A stretch of 64,000 bases of DNA from Rosenbergiella nectarea (GTDB lineage Bacteria > Pseudomonadota > Gammaproteobacteria > Enterobacterales > Enterobacteriaceae), in the NCBI RefSeq assembly GCF_900111105.1, contig NZ_FOGC01000013.1, forward strand, positions 1,773 through 65,772, read 5' to 3'. Made by a program: the position numbers and the translations under genes. This document shows, piece by piece, positions 30,804 to 39,583 of this stretch. A model generated the notes under the pieces. It was given only the letters and a program-made list of their open reading frames with translations. It made no database searches and was not told the origin of the DNA. Every line of letters starts with the position of its first letter. Position 1 is the stretch's first letter.

Positions 30804-31610
30804 GCTAACCGGCCACTGTTGATAAAAGTGATGGACGGGACCATGGCCTTGTCCAACATTTAACTCGTCGGCATGGGCAATCGCCCCTTGTAACCATTGC
30901 TTCGCCTGATGAGTCGTCTGCACCCAATCAGGAAAATGAGGTCGTAGGGCCGCCAACGCCGCCGATAAAGTGCAGCCTGTCCCATGTGTATTATGCGTAG
31001 CGATTCTCGGCTGACTAAAACGCTGCTCAGCGGTCGTTGTGATCAACCAGTCAGGGCTCTCTGACGTCTGCAGGTGCCCCCCTTTCATCAGCACCGCCTC
31101 ACAGCCTAACGTTAGTAATTTTTCACCCTGCTCACGCATCTGTTGCTCGTTCTCGGCTGGGCGGCAACCCAGTAACGCGGCAGCTTCCGGAATATTTGGG
31201 GTGATGATTGACACGTTAGGGATCAGTACCTCACGCAGGCAGCGTATAGCCTCTGGCTCCAACAACGGGTCGCCACTTTTTGCCAGCATCACCGTATCCA
31301 AGACTCGCCAAGGGATCGTCGAGTACTTTAAGCCTGCGGCCACCCGCTCGATAATCCCTTGATGATGTAGCATCCCTATTTTCACACTGGCAATCTCGAG
31401 ATCACTCAGTACCGAGTTTAATTGCTGGCCGACAAACTCGGCAGAAACAGGAAAAATGCCTTGCACACCGCAGGTATTCTGAGCAACCAAGGCAGTGATC
31501 ACACTCGCTCCGTAGCCCCCCAACGCACTGAAGGTTTTTAAATCGGCGTGAATGCCCGCCCCCCCTGAGGGGTCGGTACCGGCAATGGTTAAAATATTGT
31601 AGGGACTCAT
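30795..31610 (-). CDS. thiD: Hydroxymethylpyrimidine (phosphate) kinase
   Basis: Two-step kinase of thiamine pyrimidine salvage and synthesis, ribokinase fold. The start at 31610 gives 271 residues and overlaps the thiM stop (ATGA), so the two are coupled; the open frame extends 54 codons further upstream inside thiM and is ignored. Motifs are ILTIAGTDPSGGAGIHADLKTFS, VLDTVMLAKSGDPLL, LITPN-like IITPNIPEAAAL and the anion hole NTHGTGCTLSAALAA. The operon is under the TPP riboswitch upstream of thiM. Confidence 0.95.
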   Translation of the reverse strand: MSPYNILTIAGTDPSGGAGIHADLKTFSALGGYGASVITALVAQNTCGVQGIFPVSAEFVGQQLNSVLSDLEIASVKIGMLHHQGIIERVAAGLKYSTIPWRVLDTVMLAKSGDPLLEPEAIRCLREVLIPNVSIITPNIPEAAALLGCRPAENEQQMREQGEKLLTLGCEAVLMKGGHLQTSESPDWLITTTAEQRFSQPRIATHNTHGTGCTLSAALAALRPHFPDWVQTTHQAKQWLQGAIAHADELNVGQGHGPVHHFYQQWPVSLP

Positions 31611-32401
31611 TGCGCCTCCCTCAGCTGTGCAAAACCATCGAGTAAATGCAGCGCGAACGTTCCTGGACCCGCGGCCTGTCGCGCAGCAAATTCTGCCGCG
31701 CGTGACATCATCCAGCATGCACTGGCAACGTTGGTAAGCCGATCGCCCTCTAACGAGGCGAAAGCCGCACACAGTGCCGACAATGTACAGCCGGCCCCCG
31801 TCACCCGCGTCGCGAGCACTGAGCCTCCCAAAACCTTAAGCGTTCGATGGCCGTCAGTAACAAGGTCGACTTCTCCCGTGACCACCACGATGCCCTCTAT
31901 CGTGGTCGCCAGTTGTCGCGCCGCGTCGAGCGCCTGATCAGTACTGAGCTGCGTTTCCGGCCCCCGACCGCTAGCCCCTCCACCTGCCAACACGCTGATT
32001 TCCGACGCGTTGCCGCGGATCACACTCGGATTGAGCGAAAGCAACTTACGGCAGAATTCAGTACGTAAGGTTAAGCCCCCCACTGCCACCGGATCCAGCA
32101 CCCACGGCTTAGCATAGCGATTAGCATTTTCCGCAGCATGATAATAGGTGGGACAATGTTCGCGGTGGAGGGTACCGACATTCAGTAATAGCCCATCGGC
32201 GACCTGCGCGAACTCCTGGCATTCACTCGGGTCGATAATCATTGCCGGAATCGCCCCGGCCGCAAGCAGCAGATTGGCGGTAAAATTCTGTACAACGGTG
32301 TTAGTGATGCAGTGAATAAGTGGCGAGTGCTCGGCGAGCTGAGCGATGGCCTGTAGGGCAATCGGTGCATCAAGCTCAAGTATAGTGGTATCTGTGGGCA
32401 T
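31607..32401 (-). CDS. thiM: Hydroxyethylthiazole kinase
   Basis: Salvages the thiazole moiety of thiamine by phosphorylation. The 264 residues have the family blocks HCITNTVVQNFTANLLLA, LLLNVGTL, WVLDPVAVGG, IRGNASEI and the anion hole RVTGAGCTLSALCAAF with the catalytic Cys. GGAGGGAG precedes the ATG by a few bases. It is the first gene of thiMD and its leader holds a TPP aptamer, so it is repressed by thiamine pyrophosphate. Confidence 0.96.
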   Translation of the reverse strand: MPTDTTILELDAPIALQAIAQLAEHSPLIHCITNTVVQNFTANLLLAAGAIPAMIIDPSECQEFAQVADGLLLNVGTLHREHCPTYYHAAENANRYAKPWVLDPVAVGGLTLRTEFCRKLLSLNPSVIRGNASEISVLAGGGASGRGPETQLSTDQALDAARQLATTIEGIVVVTGEVDLVTDGHRTLKVLGGSVLATRVTGAGCTLSALCAAFASLEGDRLTNVASACWMMSRAAEFAARQAAGPGTFALHLLDGFAQLREAQ

Positions 32402-32447
32402 ATTGTCTCCCTCCGGCGGTAGAAAGACAGCCCCTATTGAGGCAAGT

Positions 32448-32523
32448 GACTTTCCTACGCTGGCATTATCCAGTTCAGGTATTACGGGTATTTCTCAGCC
32501 TGATAAATCAGGCACCCCGAGTC
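32448..32523 (-). promoter_or_regulatory. TPP (thi-box) riboswitch of thiMD
   Basis: On the minus strand the leader carries the conserved aptamer parts in order: ACTCGGGGTGCC, GGCTGAGAAATACCCGT, ACCTGAACTGGATAATGCC and AGCGTAGGAAAGTC. They match the E. coli thiM riboswitch almost base for base. About 45 bases separate the aptamer from the ATG. No strong T-tailed hairpin follows, so control of ribosome access, as in E. coli thiM, is the likely mode. A TATAGT -10 element lies just upstream at about 32542-32547. Confidence 0.97.
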
Positions 32524-32668
32524 GAAGAGAAAGTGTTTCTCTATACTATAACTGAGCAGCTTAAGAGAAGTTAAGTGTGGGTGCAAGGAAAGTGTCATCG
32601 TCTAGTGATACCTGACCCGAAATACCCGGATAACGTAATAGGCGACGATAAATCGGGCGTCACGACCG

Positions 32669-33595
32669 TTATCCTTTGCCCCCTGCTTGCTCGGTTATCC
32701 ACGCCATAAAGAGTTGGACCTTGGGCCAATGGTTACCCTGCTGTGTATAAAGAGCGTAACCGTAAGGACTCGCCAAGATTTTATCAGGAAAGGGAGCCAC
32801 CAAGCTGCCTGATTGTAACCTCTCTTCAAGCAAACCCATCCGCCCCATGGCGACGCCACCATGATGTAACGCGGAAGCTACCGAAAGCTCCATCTGGTCA
32901 CAATGAAGATGGGAAGCTGCCGATAGGCTAATATCGAAGGCCTCCGTCCACTGTTGCCACTCATGGTCACCGCTATCCCTATCCCACGCTTTATGATCGT
33001 GAAGCAAACGGCATTCGTTTAATCGTTCAGGATGATTCATTAACCCAAACTTTTCTGCATAATAGGCAGAACATACCGGGGTCATCGATTCATTCATCAA
33101 CGGCGTACAGGCAAGGCCTGGCAGGCTAAGGGCCGAAGTTGATGGCAATATCCACCCCAAGCTCATCCAGCTGGATAAGATCATTACCGGTCGAGAGGCA
33201 AACGTCGATACCGGGATAACGGTCTAAAAAGTCCCCTAGACGGGGGGCTAACCATGCCTGGGCAAAAGACGGGCGACTATAAAGCGTTAGCCGCCCCACT
33301 ACCCCTTGATGTTTAAGATCGAGCAGCTCTTTACTCAGTAAATCGAAAGAATTAGTGATAATTCGAAAGAGCCGTTCCCCCTCAGCAGTGAGAGTGATTT
33401 TGCGGTGTAAGCGAGTAAATAGAGGCAAGTTCAGCTCACGTTCCAAATGACGAATACGGTGACTGACTGCACTGGGCGTTAAACAGAGTAATTTTGCGGC
33501 GGTCGAAATAGCGCCTTTTTCTGCCACTAAGGCGAAGGTTTGTAAGCGGTTAAGCTGCCCTGCTTGGAAACTGTTCAGCGTTTTGCCCTCATCAT
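32669..33595 (-). pseudogene. dsdC: dsdC-like LysR regulator, frameshifted
   Basis: Two minus-strand frames together reconstruct a DsdC-type activator. The first (33126-33527) has the helix-turn-helix TAAKLLCLTPSAVSHRIRHLE and the start of the effector domain up to GVDIAINFGP. The second (32669-33184) continues with LMNESMTPVCSAYYAEKFGL, DSGDHEWQQWTEAF and WPKVQLFMAWITEQ. One extra T near 33126-33131 explains the break, because removing it aligns the halves with E. coli DsdC. Upstream of 33527 the homologous frame (LNSFQAGQLNRLQTFALVAEKG) continues but has no in-frame ATG; ATGATG at 33590-33595 is one base out of frame, so a second indel is likely. It is divergent from dsdA. Confidence 0.88.
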
Positions 33596-33672
33596 CGTAA
33601 ATTCATATTGCCTATTTCATCTGGAATAATGCAATAAACCCGCAGAAGGTTCACATGATTTGTCCTCACCTT

Positions 33673-33700
33673 AGGCTGAAAAGAGATCACTTGTCAGCCT
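33673..33700. promoter_or_regulatory. Inverted repeat in the dsdC-dsdA intergenic region
   Basis: AGGCTGA at 33673-33679 and TCAGCCT at 33694-33700 form a perfect inverted repeat 14 bases apart, about 90 bp upstream of dsdA. Its place between divergent LysR and target genes suits a DsdC operator, but this is inferred from position only. Confidence 0.35.
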
Positions 33701-33787
33701 ATCTGTTACGACAGTATGCTGACTTACGGCCAATGGTGAGTGACCACGCCCCTACTAACTCTATGTGTAGAATAAGTGAATAAGGCT

Positions 33788-35095
33788 ATGACTGATAAAT
33801 TCCCCGCGCTTAATAAAAATAAGGTTGTTCAGCAACTCTCGACCCACACCCCCTTACTTTGGCATAACCCCCAATGCCTCTCGACCATTGAGGGATTGCA
33901 GCACGTAGGGTTAACGTTAGAAGACGTTCAAGACGCGGCCGAGCGACTGCAACGCTTTGCCCCCTTAATCGCCGAAGCCTTCCCAGAAAGTCGCGCGCGT
34001 GGGGGAATCATTGAATCGGATCTCGTCGAGATCCCTGCCATGCAACAGGCTTTGGCACAACAAGGCCCCTTACACGGTAAGCTCTGGCTAAAGAAAGATA
34101 GCCACCTGCCGATTTCCGGCTCGATTAAAGCGCGCGGCGGAATTTATGAAGTGCTGGTGCTGGCTGAAAAACTGGCGCTGGAGTCAGGAGAGTTTAGTGA
34201 GCAGGACGATTACCGACGGCTGCTCACGCCACACTTTCGACAATTATTTGGTCGCTATAAAATTGCGGTAGGGTCGACCGGAAATCTGGGATTATCGATT
34301 GGGATTATGGGGGCGACATTAGGCTTCCAAGTGATCGTTCATATGTCAGCCGATGCCCGCGAGTGGAAAAAACAGCGGCTTAGAGACCACCACGTAACGG
34401 TTGTTGAACACCAGAATGATTATAGTGTGGCGGTGGAACAAGGCCGTCAAACGGCGGCAGATGATCCTTACTGTTTCTTTATTGATGATGAACATTCACC
34501 TACTCTTTTTCTCGGTTACGCCGTCGCGGGGTTGCGTCTACCCGCACAACTCGCCGCATTAGGCATTACTGTCGATCAGGAACATCCGCTCTATGTCTAT
34601 TTACCCTGTGGTGTTGGCGGCGGCCCCGGCGGCGTCGCGTTTGGGCTTAAATTAGCCTTTGGCGATGCCGTGCGCTGTTATTTTGCTGAGCCGACACACT
34701 CCCCCTGTATGCTGTTAGGGCTGAGCACCGGGTACCACGATGCGATCTCGGTTCAGGATATTGGACTCGATAACCACACCCTTGCTGATGGCTTGGCCGT
34801 AGGCCGTGCGTCAGGATTTGTGGGACGTGCGATGCAATCGCTGATCGATGGCTGTTACACGCTGAGCGATCAACGGCTCTCTGACTTACAGTTGCTGCTC
34901 CACCACACCGAAAACATGTCACTCGAGCCTTCAGCCCTAGCCGGGATGCAAGGCCCGTTATGGATGGGTAACGACCCGAATCCATCACCGCACGCGGCGT
35001 TGGATCATGCCACCCATCTGGTCTGGGCCACGGGAGGGAGTATGGTGCCAAAGGAGGAGATGCAGCGTTATCTCGCCATGGGGAACCTGCCCTAA
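33788..35095 (+). CDS. dsdA: D-serine dehydratase
   Basis: PLP enzyme that deaminates D-serine to pyruvate and ammonia, removing a toxic amino acid. The protein has 435 residues (E. coli 442). The PLP lysine is in [12 protein letters not shown], the phosphate-binding glycine loop is [10 protein letters not shown], and [12 protein letters not shown] contacts substrate. The start at 33788 follows AAGG; a GTG at 33776 could add four residues. Its regulator dsdC is broken next door and no D-serine transporter gene dsdX is adjacent, so its expression may be uncoupled from D-serine. Confidence 0.94.
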   Translation: MTDKFPALNKNKVVQQLSTHTPLLWHNPQCLSTIEGLQHVGLTLEDVQDAAERLQRFAPLIAEAFPESRARGGIIESDLVEIPAMQQALAQQGPLHGKLWLKKDSHLPISGSIKARGGIYEVLVLAEKLALESGEFSEQDDYRRLLTPHFRQLFGRYKIAVGSTGNLGLSIGIMGATLGFQVIVHMSADAREWKKQRLRDHHVTVVEHQNDYSVAVEQGRQTAADDPYCFFIDDEHSPTLFLGYAVAGLRLPAQLAALGITVDQEHPLYVYLPCGVGGGPGGVAFGLKLAFGDAVRCYFAEPTHSPCMLLGLSTGYHDAISVQDIGLDNHTLADGLAVGRASGFVGRAMQSLIDGCYTLSDQRLSDLQLLLHHTENMSLEPSALAGMQGPLWMGNDPNPSPHAALDHATHLVWATGGSMVPKEEMQRYLAMGNLP

Positions 35096-35174
35096 CCTTA
35101 GCGCATCGCGCTGGCGTGCAACAGAAAGCTTACCCAGCGCACGCTTTGCGTATCATCAATTTGTAAAATGGGAA

Positions 35175-35196
35175 AAGAGTGATATAGATCACATTA
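35175..35196. promoter_or_regulatory. CRP-like site upstream of the idnO-like gene
   Basis: The 22-bp stretch has AGTGA, six bases and TCACA (GAGTGATATAGATCACATTA), one mismatch from the CRP core TGTGA-N6-TCACA. It is centred about 80 bp before the SDR start, suitable for class I activation. A site for FNR or another CRP-family factor cannot be excluded. Confidence 0.6.
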
Positions 35197-35264
35197 ACGG
35201 CAGCACTAATTCCGCTAAATAAGCCTGGATTGATTTTACTTGATGATGAATAAGGAAAACTTGC

Positions 35265-36029
35265 ATGAGCCAGCTCTTCTCGCTAACACATAAACGCGCA
35301 CTGATCACCGGTTCAGGGCGTGGTATTGGCTTTCTTATGGCAAAAGGGTTAGCGGAAGCGGGCGCGGAGGTCATTATTAACGCAACGCAGCAGGCAGGAG
35401 CCGAAAGTGCGGCGGCCAAACTCCGCGCACTGGGCCACAACGCCCATGCGGTCGCCTTTGATGTAACGAATTCAGAGAAGGTGACTGAAGCGATTGGCAT
35501 GATTGAATCGACACTTGGTCAAATCGATATCCTGATAAACAATGCCGGTATCCAACGCCGTCGCCCTTTCCTTGAATTTGCCGAACAAGATTGGAACGAT
35601 GTGATTGCCGTAAACCAAACCGCGGTCTTTTTGGTATCACAAACAGTCGCCCGTTATATGGCAAAACGCCAAGCCGGTAAAATTATCAATATCGGCTCAA
35701 TGCAGAGCGAACTGGGGCGCGATACCATCACCCCTTACGCTGCATCGAAAGGCGCGGTCACCATGCTGACACGTGGAATGTGTGTGGAGTTAGCACGGTA
35801 TAATATTCAGGTTAACGGCATCGCTCCCGGCTATTTCGCCACGGAGATGACGCAGGCTCTGGTCGACGATAAAGCCTTTACCGATTGGCTGACCAAACGT
35901 ACCCCAGCCGCCCGCTGGGGTAATCCTGAAGAGTTGATTGGTGCCGCGGTGTTCCTATCGTCAAAAGCGTCCGACTTTGTGAATGGTCACCTGCTTTTTG
36001 TCGATGGCGGTATGCGCGTCGCGGTTTAG
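35265..36029 (+). CDS. idnO: SDR oxidoreductase, gluconate 5-dehydrogenase (IdnO-like)
   Basis: A 254-residue short-chain dehydrogenase. It has the cofactor loop TGSGRGIGFLMAKGL, NNAGIQRR, catalytic Ser and Tyr/Lys in IGSMQSELGRD and YAASKGAV, and the C-terminal NGHLLFVDGGM. By eye it matches E. coli IdnO (5-keto-D-gluconate 5-reductase) over its full length, including FVNGHLLFVDGGM. No other idonate or gluconate catabolic gene is adjacent, so its pathway partners must be elsewhere or it serves another keto-sugar acid. A CRP-like site lies upstream. Confidence 0.85.
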   Translation: MSQLFSLTHKRALITGSGRGIGFLMAKGLAEAGAEVIINATQQAGAESAAAKLRALGHNAHAVAFDVTNSEKVTEAIGMIESTLGQIDILINNAGIQRRRPFLEFAEQDWNDVIAVNQTAVFLVSQTVARYMAKRQAGKIINIGSMQSELGRDTITPYAASKGAVTMLTRGMCVELARYNIQVNGIAPGYFATEMTQALVDDKAFTDWLTKRTPAARWGNPEELIGAAVFLSSKASDFVNGHLLFVDGGMRVAV

Positions 36030-36033
36030 GTCG

Positions 36034-37179
36034 TTACTCGGCGTTAAGAGCAGGCCGCTGCTGGGCATCCTCGGCCTCAGCCTGCTCCGCTAAGCGCTGA
36101 AAATCCTCACGGGTGAGTTTCCCGCTCACAGTAGGCAGCTGTTTGGAGGCCTTAATCGGCAACAACTCCAGTGCGGCAACGTCATCTAAGGTGATCCCTG
36201 CCACCTGCTCAGGTAAGGCCAACGCGTGGTTCGCATCCGGTTCTCCAGGAATAGCGCTTGGCTGCCGCGCATTACTGGTCAGGTAATTACGGTGGTGGAC
36301 CAACCATTTATTCGGTACTCGACGCTGGCTATCCCACCACTGCCCATCCAAGCGGTCAAGGTGCTGTGCCGTGACGTGTTTTGGGACCGCCCCTAATTGA
36401 TCGAGAGCTTGTGTAATAATCTCGGTCGCACGGGAATTATATCGTTTTATCTCACTCCCCTGCCCCTGCAACAGCAGCGAAGCGGCTAAGCGAACGCCCA
36501 ACAGATTGGAATAGAGATCCTCTGGCGAAAAAGCAGAGACGCCTTCGGAAAAACCGGGCACAGATTCAAACCCATACCATTGCGCGATTTCATGCCAAGC
36601 GGCGAGATCGAATGCCACGCGTGCAGCAGTCCACACGACGACGCTAAAGGCTTGCTGCGGATCGCTCGGGACTTGATAAGACCGGATAACGATATCTCGA
36701 CGGGCGAGTTCATGACTTAAGCTGACGCGAAAAGCACTCCCCTGATGCTGCAATAACTGACTGGCAATCCAGTAAGTCATATCCATACTGTCTCGCACAT
36801 GCGCGGTGTCGATGAATCCGCTCTGCGTGGTATAGATAATGCCATTTTTTTCGCTACCACCGCCCACCATACTGGTTAACCCACGCATCACACTATCATT
36901 ATAACGGTGAGTCCCTAACTGATGACTTTCAACGATATTATCAAGCCGATAAAAAGGAACCGGTACGCCTTTCAATTCCGCACGTAAATCATGGCCAAAT
37001 GCGCAGCAAGGCCGTAGCCCTTCAGGCTTTTGCAGCGAGGGAAGTTTGCTTAGGGTGGAGACTTTCTGCTCAGGCTGAGTCGCCAAATCGAGTGGCGTAT
37101 TGACGGCCCACGCGCTGGGGATGAGTGAGAGCGTGATAGCGATAAACAAGGAAGGACGACAGCGCCAGAGAGGGGACAT
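36034..37179 (-). CDS. DUF4056-like exported protein of unknown function
   Basis: A 381-residue protein with an N-terminal signal peptide (arginine-containing start, hydrophobic residues 10-22, cleavage after SAWA). The mature part starts with a cysteine pair in LRPCCAFGHDLRAEL and contains HRYNDSVMRGLTSMVGGG, YTTQSGFIDTAHVRDSMD and a conserved ESHQLGTHRYND segment, features I associate with DUF4056 proteins. The His/Asp/Glu-rich blocks hint at an envelope enzyme, but none is known. The C-terminal 60 residues are polar and repetitive. It converges on the SDR gene with a four-base gap. Confidence 0.65.
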   Translation of the reverse strand: MSPLWRCRPSLFIAITLSLIPSAWAVNTPLDLATQPEQKVSTLSKLPSLQKPEGLRPCCAFGHDLRAELKGVPVPFYRLDNIVESHQLGTHRYNDSVMRGLTSMVGGGSEKNGIIYTTQSGFIDTAHVRDSMDMTYWIASQLLQHQGSAFRVSLSHELARRDIVIRSYQVPSDPQQAFSVVVWTAARVAFDLAAWHEIAQWYGFESVPGFSEGVSAFSPEDLYSNLLGVRLAASLLLQGQGSEIKRYNSRATEIITQALDQLGAVPKHVTAQHLDRLDGQWWDSQRRVPNKWLVHHRNYLTSNARQPSAIPGEPDANHALALPEQVAGITLDDVAALELLPIKASKQLPTVSGKLTREDFQRLAEQAEAEDAQQRPALNAE

Positions 37180-37254
37180 TATACTTTTCCATTAACGATA
37201 TTAGCTATAGTTAACGCGAAAAGCTGAAGGTTGTCATGTGGGTCAGTTCTGAAA

Positions 37255-37284
37255 ATTGCTTAAGCCAAAAATGGCTTAAGCAAT
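37255..37284 (-). terminator. ahpF terminator
   Basis: ATTGCTTAAGCCA and TGGCTTAAGCAAT form a perfect 13-pair stem around AAAA, ten bases after the ahpF stop. On the minus strand it is followed by TTTTC. Confidence 0.8.
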
Positions 37285-37295
37285 AGGAATTCCTC

Positions 37296-38861
37296 TTACA
37301 CCGGTTGAGTGCGGATCAGATAGTCGAAAGCACTTAATGCCGCTTTCGCGCCTTCCCCACTGGCAATAATGATTTGCTTATAGGGGACGGTGGTGCAATC
37401 GCCGGCGGCGAAAATACCGGGTTGGTTAGTCTCACCGCGCGCATCAACAATAATCTCCCCCATCGGATTACGATCGATAACACCCTCTAACCACGCCGTA
37501 TTCGGTAATAAACCAATTTGCACGAAGATCCCGGCAAGCGCCAGAGTATTCAGTTGTTCGGTTTTACGATCTTTCCATACCAGGCCAGTTACCTGTTGAC
37601 CATCGCCCAACACCTCTTGGGTGTGCGCATTGACGATAATCTCAACATTAGGCAGGCTACGCAGTTTGCTCTGTAGCACCTGGTCAGCCTTCAGCGAATC
37701 GGCAAACTCTAACAAGGTAACATGCTCGACCAGCCCTGCCAGATCGATGGCTGCCTCGACTCCGGAATTCCCACCGCCAACAACGGCAACACGTTTCCCT
37801 TTGAACAGCGGACCATCGCAATGGGGGCAATAGGTCACACCGCGCGTTCGGTAAGTCTCTTCACCCGGAACGCCCATATTTCGCCAGCGTGCGCCAGTGG
37901 CCACAATAATACTTTTCGCCTGTAGCGTTGCACCGCTGGCAGTTTTCAGTTGGTGAAGGCCGCCCTGCGCGTTGGCAGGAATAAGTTGGCTGGCTTGTTG
38001 GGCCTCGATAATATCAACCTGATAATCTTCAACATGGGTACGCAGCGCGGTCGCTAAACGACTCCCTTCGGTTTTCGGTACCGAGATATAGTTTTCAATG
38101 TCGACCGTATCAAGCACCTGCCCACCGAAACGTTCGCCCATCAGGCCGGTCCGGATCCCTTTACGGGCGGTATAAATCGCGGCGGCCGCCCCCGCGGGAC
38201 CGCTGCCGACGATTAAGACTTCGTAGGGGGCCTGCTCGGACAATGTTGCCGCTTGACGTGCCGCGGCACCGCTATCCACTTTATTAACGATTTCGGCTAA
38301 CGTCATACGGCCATGGCCGAAACTTTCACCATTCAGTAATACCGCCGGCACGCCCATAATGTTGCGGTCGGCGATCTCTTGTTGGAATTGACCGCCATCG
38401 ATGGCGGTATGGTGAATACGCGGATTCAGGATCGACAGTAAATTGAGCGCCTGGACGACGTCCGGACAGTTATGGCAAGAGAGTGAATAGTAAGTCTCGA
38501 AATGCAATTCGTCTGGCAGCGCTTTAATTTGCTCCAGCAGCGCTTGGCTCTCTTTCGAAGGATGTCCACCGGTTAGTAATAGTGCCAGCACTAGTGAAGT
38601 AAATTCATGCCCCAAGGGCGAACCGGCAAACCGGGGACCGTGTCGTTGGCCTTGCGGCGTGATCAAAAAAGAGGGCTGACGAACGTCAGGTCGATTTTCC
38701 TCGATAAAGTTCACTTTGTCCGATAACCCAGCGATCTGCGTCAGAAGCTGGCGAATATCCGTCGAGGCGGCAGAGTGGTCAAGGGAGGCCACTAAATCGA
38801 CAGGTTGAGTGAGTTTTTCTAAATAGGTTTTTAATTGTGTTTGTAATTGAGTCTCTAACAT
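37296..38861 (-). CDS. ahpF: Alkyl hydroperoxide reductase subunit F
   Basis: NADH-dependent flavoprotein that re-reduces AhpC. The start at 38861 gives 521 residues, identical to E. coli; upstream in-frame codons are not family-like. The N-terminal double thioredoxin-like domain has the CHNC centre ([14 protein letters not shown]). The FAD motif is [20 protein letters not shown], the active disulfide is TYCPHCDGP, and the NADH motif is [16 protein letters not shown]. It lies behind ahpC, with a terminator-like hairpin between them. Confidence 0.97.
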   Translation of the reverse strand: MLETQLQTQLKTYLEKLTQPVDLVASLDHSAASTDIRQLLTQIAGLSDKVNFIEENRPDVRQPSFLITPQGQRHGPRFAGSPLGHEFTSLVLALLLTGGHPSKESQALLEQIKALPDELHFETYYSLSCHNCPDVVQALNLLSILNPRIHHTAIDGGQFQQEIADRNIMGVPAVLLNGESFGHGRMTLAEIVNKVDSGAAARQAATLSEQAPYEVLIVGSGPAGAAAAIYTARKGIRTGLMGERFGGQVLDTVDIENYISVPKTEGSRLATALRTHVEDYQVDIIEAQQASQLIPANAQGGLHQLKTASGATLQAKSIIVATGARWRNMGVPGEETYRTRGVTYCPHCDGPLFKGKRVAVVGGGNSGVEAAIDLAGLVEHVTLLEFADSLKADQVLQSKLRSLPNVEIIVNAHTQEVLGDGQQVTGLVWKDRKTEQLNTLALAGIFVQIGLLPNTAWLEGVIDRNPMGEIIVDARGETNQPGIFAAGDCTTVPYKQIIIASGEGAKAALSAFDYLIRTQPV

Positions 38862-38883
38862 AATGCTCTCCCCGGATATAAAA

Positions 38884-38903
38884 ACGGGCGCCATCGCGCC
38901 CGT
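38884..38903 (-). terminator. Partial terminator between ahpC and ahpF
   Basis: ACGGGCGC and GCGCCCGT form an eight-pair GC-rich stem around CATC. On the minus strand it is followed by TTTTTAT. It lies in the 65-bp ahpC-ahpF gap, so it would let ahpC be expressed above ahpF or protect the ahpC mRNA end. Confidence 0.7.
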
Positions 38904-38926
38904 AACACAGTACTACTCAGCGTGAC

Positions 38927-39490
38927 TTAGATTTTACCGACTAAGTCGAGAGAAGGGGCTAACGTCGCTTCGCCTTCTTTCCATTTTGCTGGGCACACTT
39001 CGCCTGGGTGGCTAGCGACATATTGTGCCGCTTTCACTTTACGCAGCAGATCTGATGCATCACGGCCGATACCTTCTGCAGTGATCTCGACGGCTTGGAT
39101 AATCCCTTCAGGATCGACGATAAAGGTTCCGCGATCAGCGAGGCCCTGTGCTTCGCGCATAATGTCAAAGTTACGCGTCAGGGCACCGGTCGGGTCACCA
39201 ATCATCGCGTAGTTGATTTTACCGATGGTTTCGGAGCTCCCGTGCCAAGCTTTGTGGGTGAAGTGGGTATCGGTGGAGACAGAGTAGATATCTACTCCAA
39301 GCTTTTGGAACTCATCGTAGTGGTCCGCGACGTCGCCTAACTCGGTAGGACAAACGAAGGTAAAGTCGGCAGGATAGAAGAAGAACACGCTCCATTTACC
39401 TTCAACATCTTTTTCGGTCAGTTCAATAAATTGGCCTGCTTTAAAAGCCGTATTGCTAAAAGGTTTAATTTTGGTATTGATAATGGACAT
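38927..39490 (-). CDS. ahpC: Alkyl hydroperoxide reductase subunit C (peroxiredoxin)
   Basis: Typical two-cysteine peroxiredoxin of 187 residues, the main scavenger of endogenous hydrogen peroxide and organic peroxides. The peroxidatic Cys is in [11 protein letters not shown] and the resolving Cys in GEVCPAKW near the C-terminus. AGGCC lies a few bases before the ATG. It leads ahpCF; peroxide induction by OxyR is known for the family but no site is claimed here. Confidence 0.97.
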   Translation of the reverse strand: MSIINTKIKPFSNTAFKAGQFIELTEKDVEGKWSVFFFYPADFTFVCPTELGDVADHYDEFQKLGVDIYSVSTDTHFTHKAWHGSSETIGKINYAMIGDPTGALTRNFDIMREAQGLADRGTFIVDPEGIIQAVEITAEGIGRDASDLLRKVKAAQYVASHPGEVCPAKWKEGEATLAPSLDLVGKI

Positions 39491-39583
39491 GATTGGCCTC
39501 CGCTAGAATAGTGTGGCTACCTTAAGTCACCCAGCTCGCTTAGGCCAATCACTCCTATGTATTGGTTTAATCAGTAATACCTA

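Noticed and set aside
34647-35051. Antisense 134-codon frame within dsdA
   Set aside because: It lies opposite conserved DsdA motifs, has no family resemblance and no plausible initiation signals.
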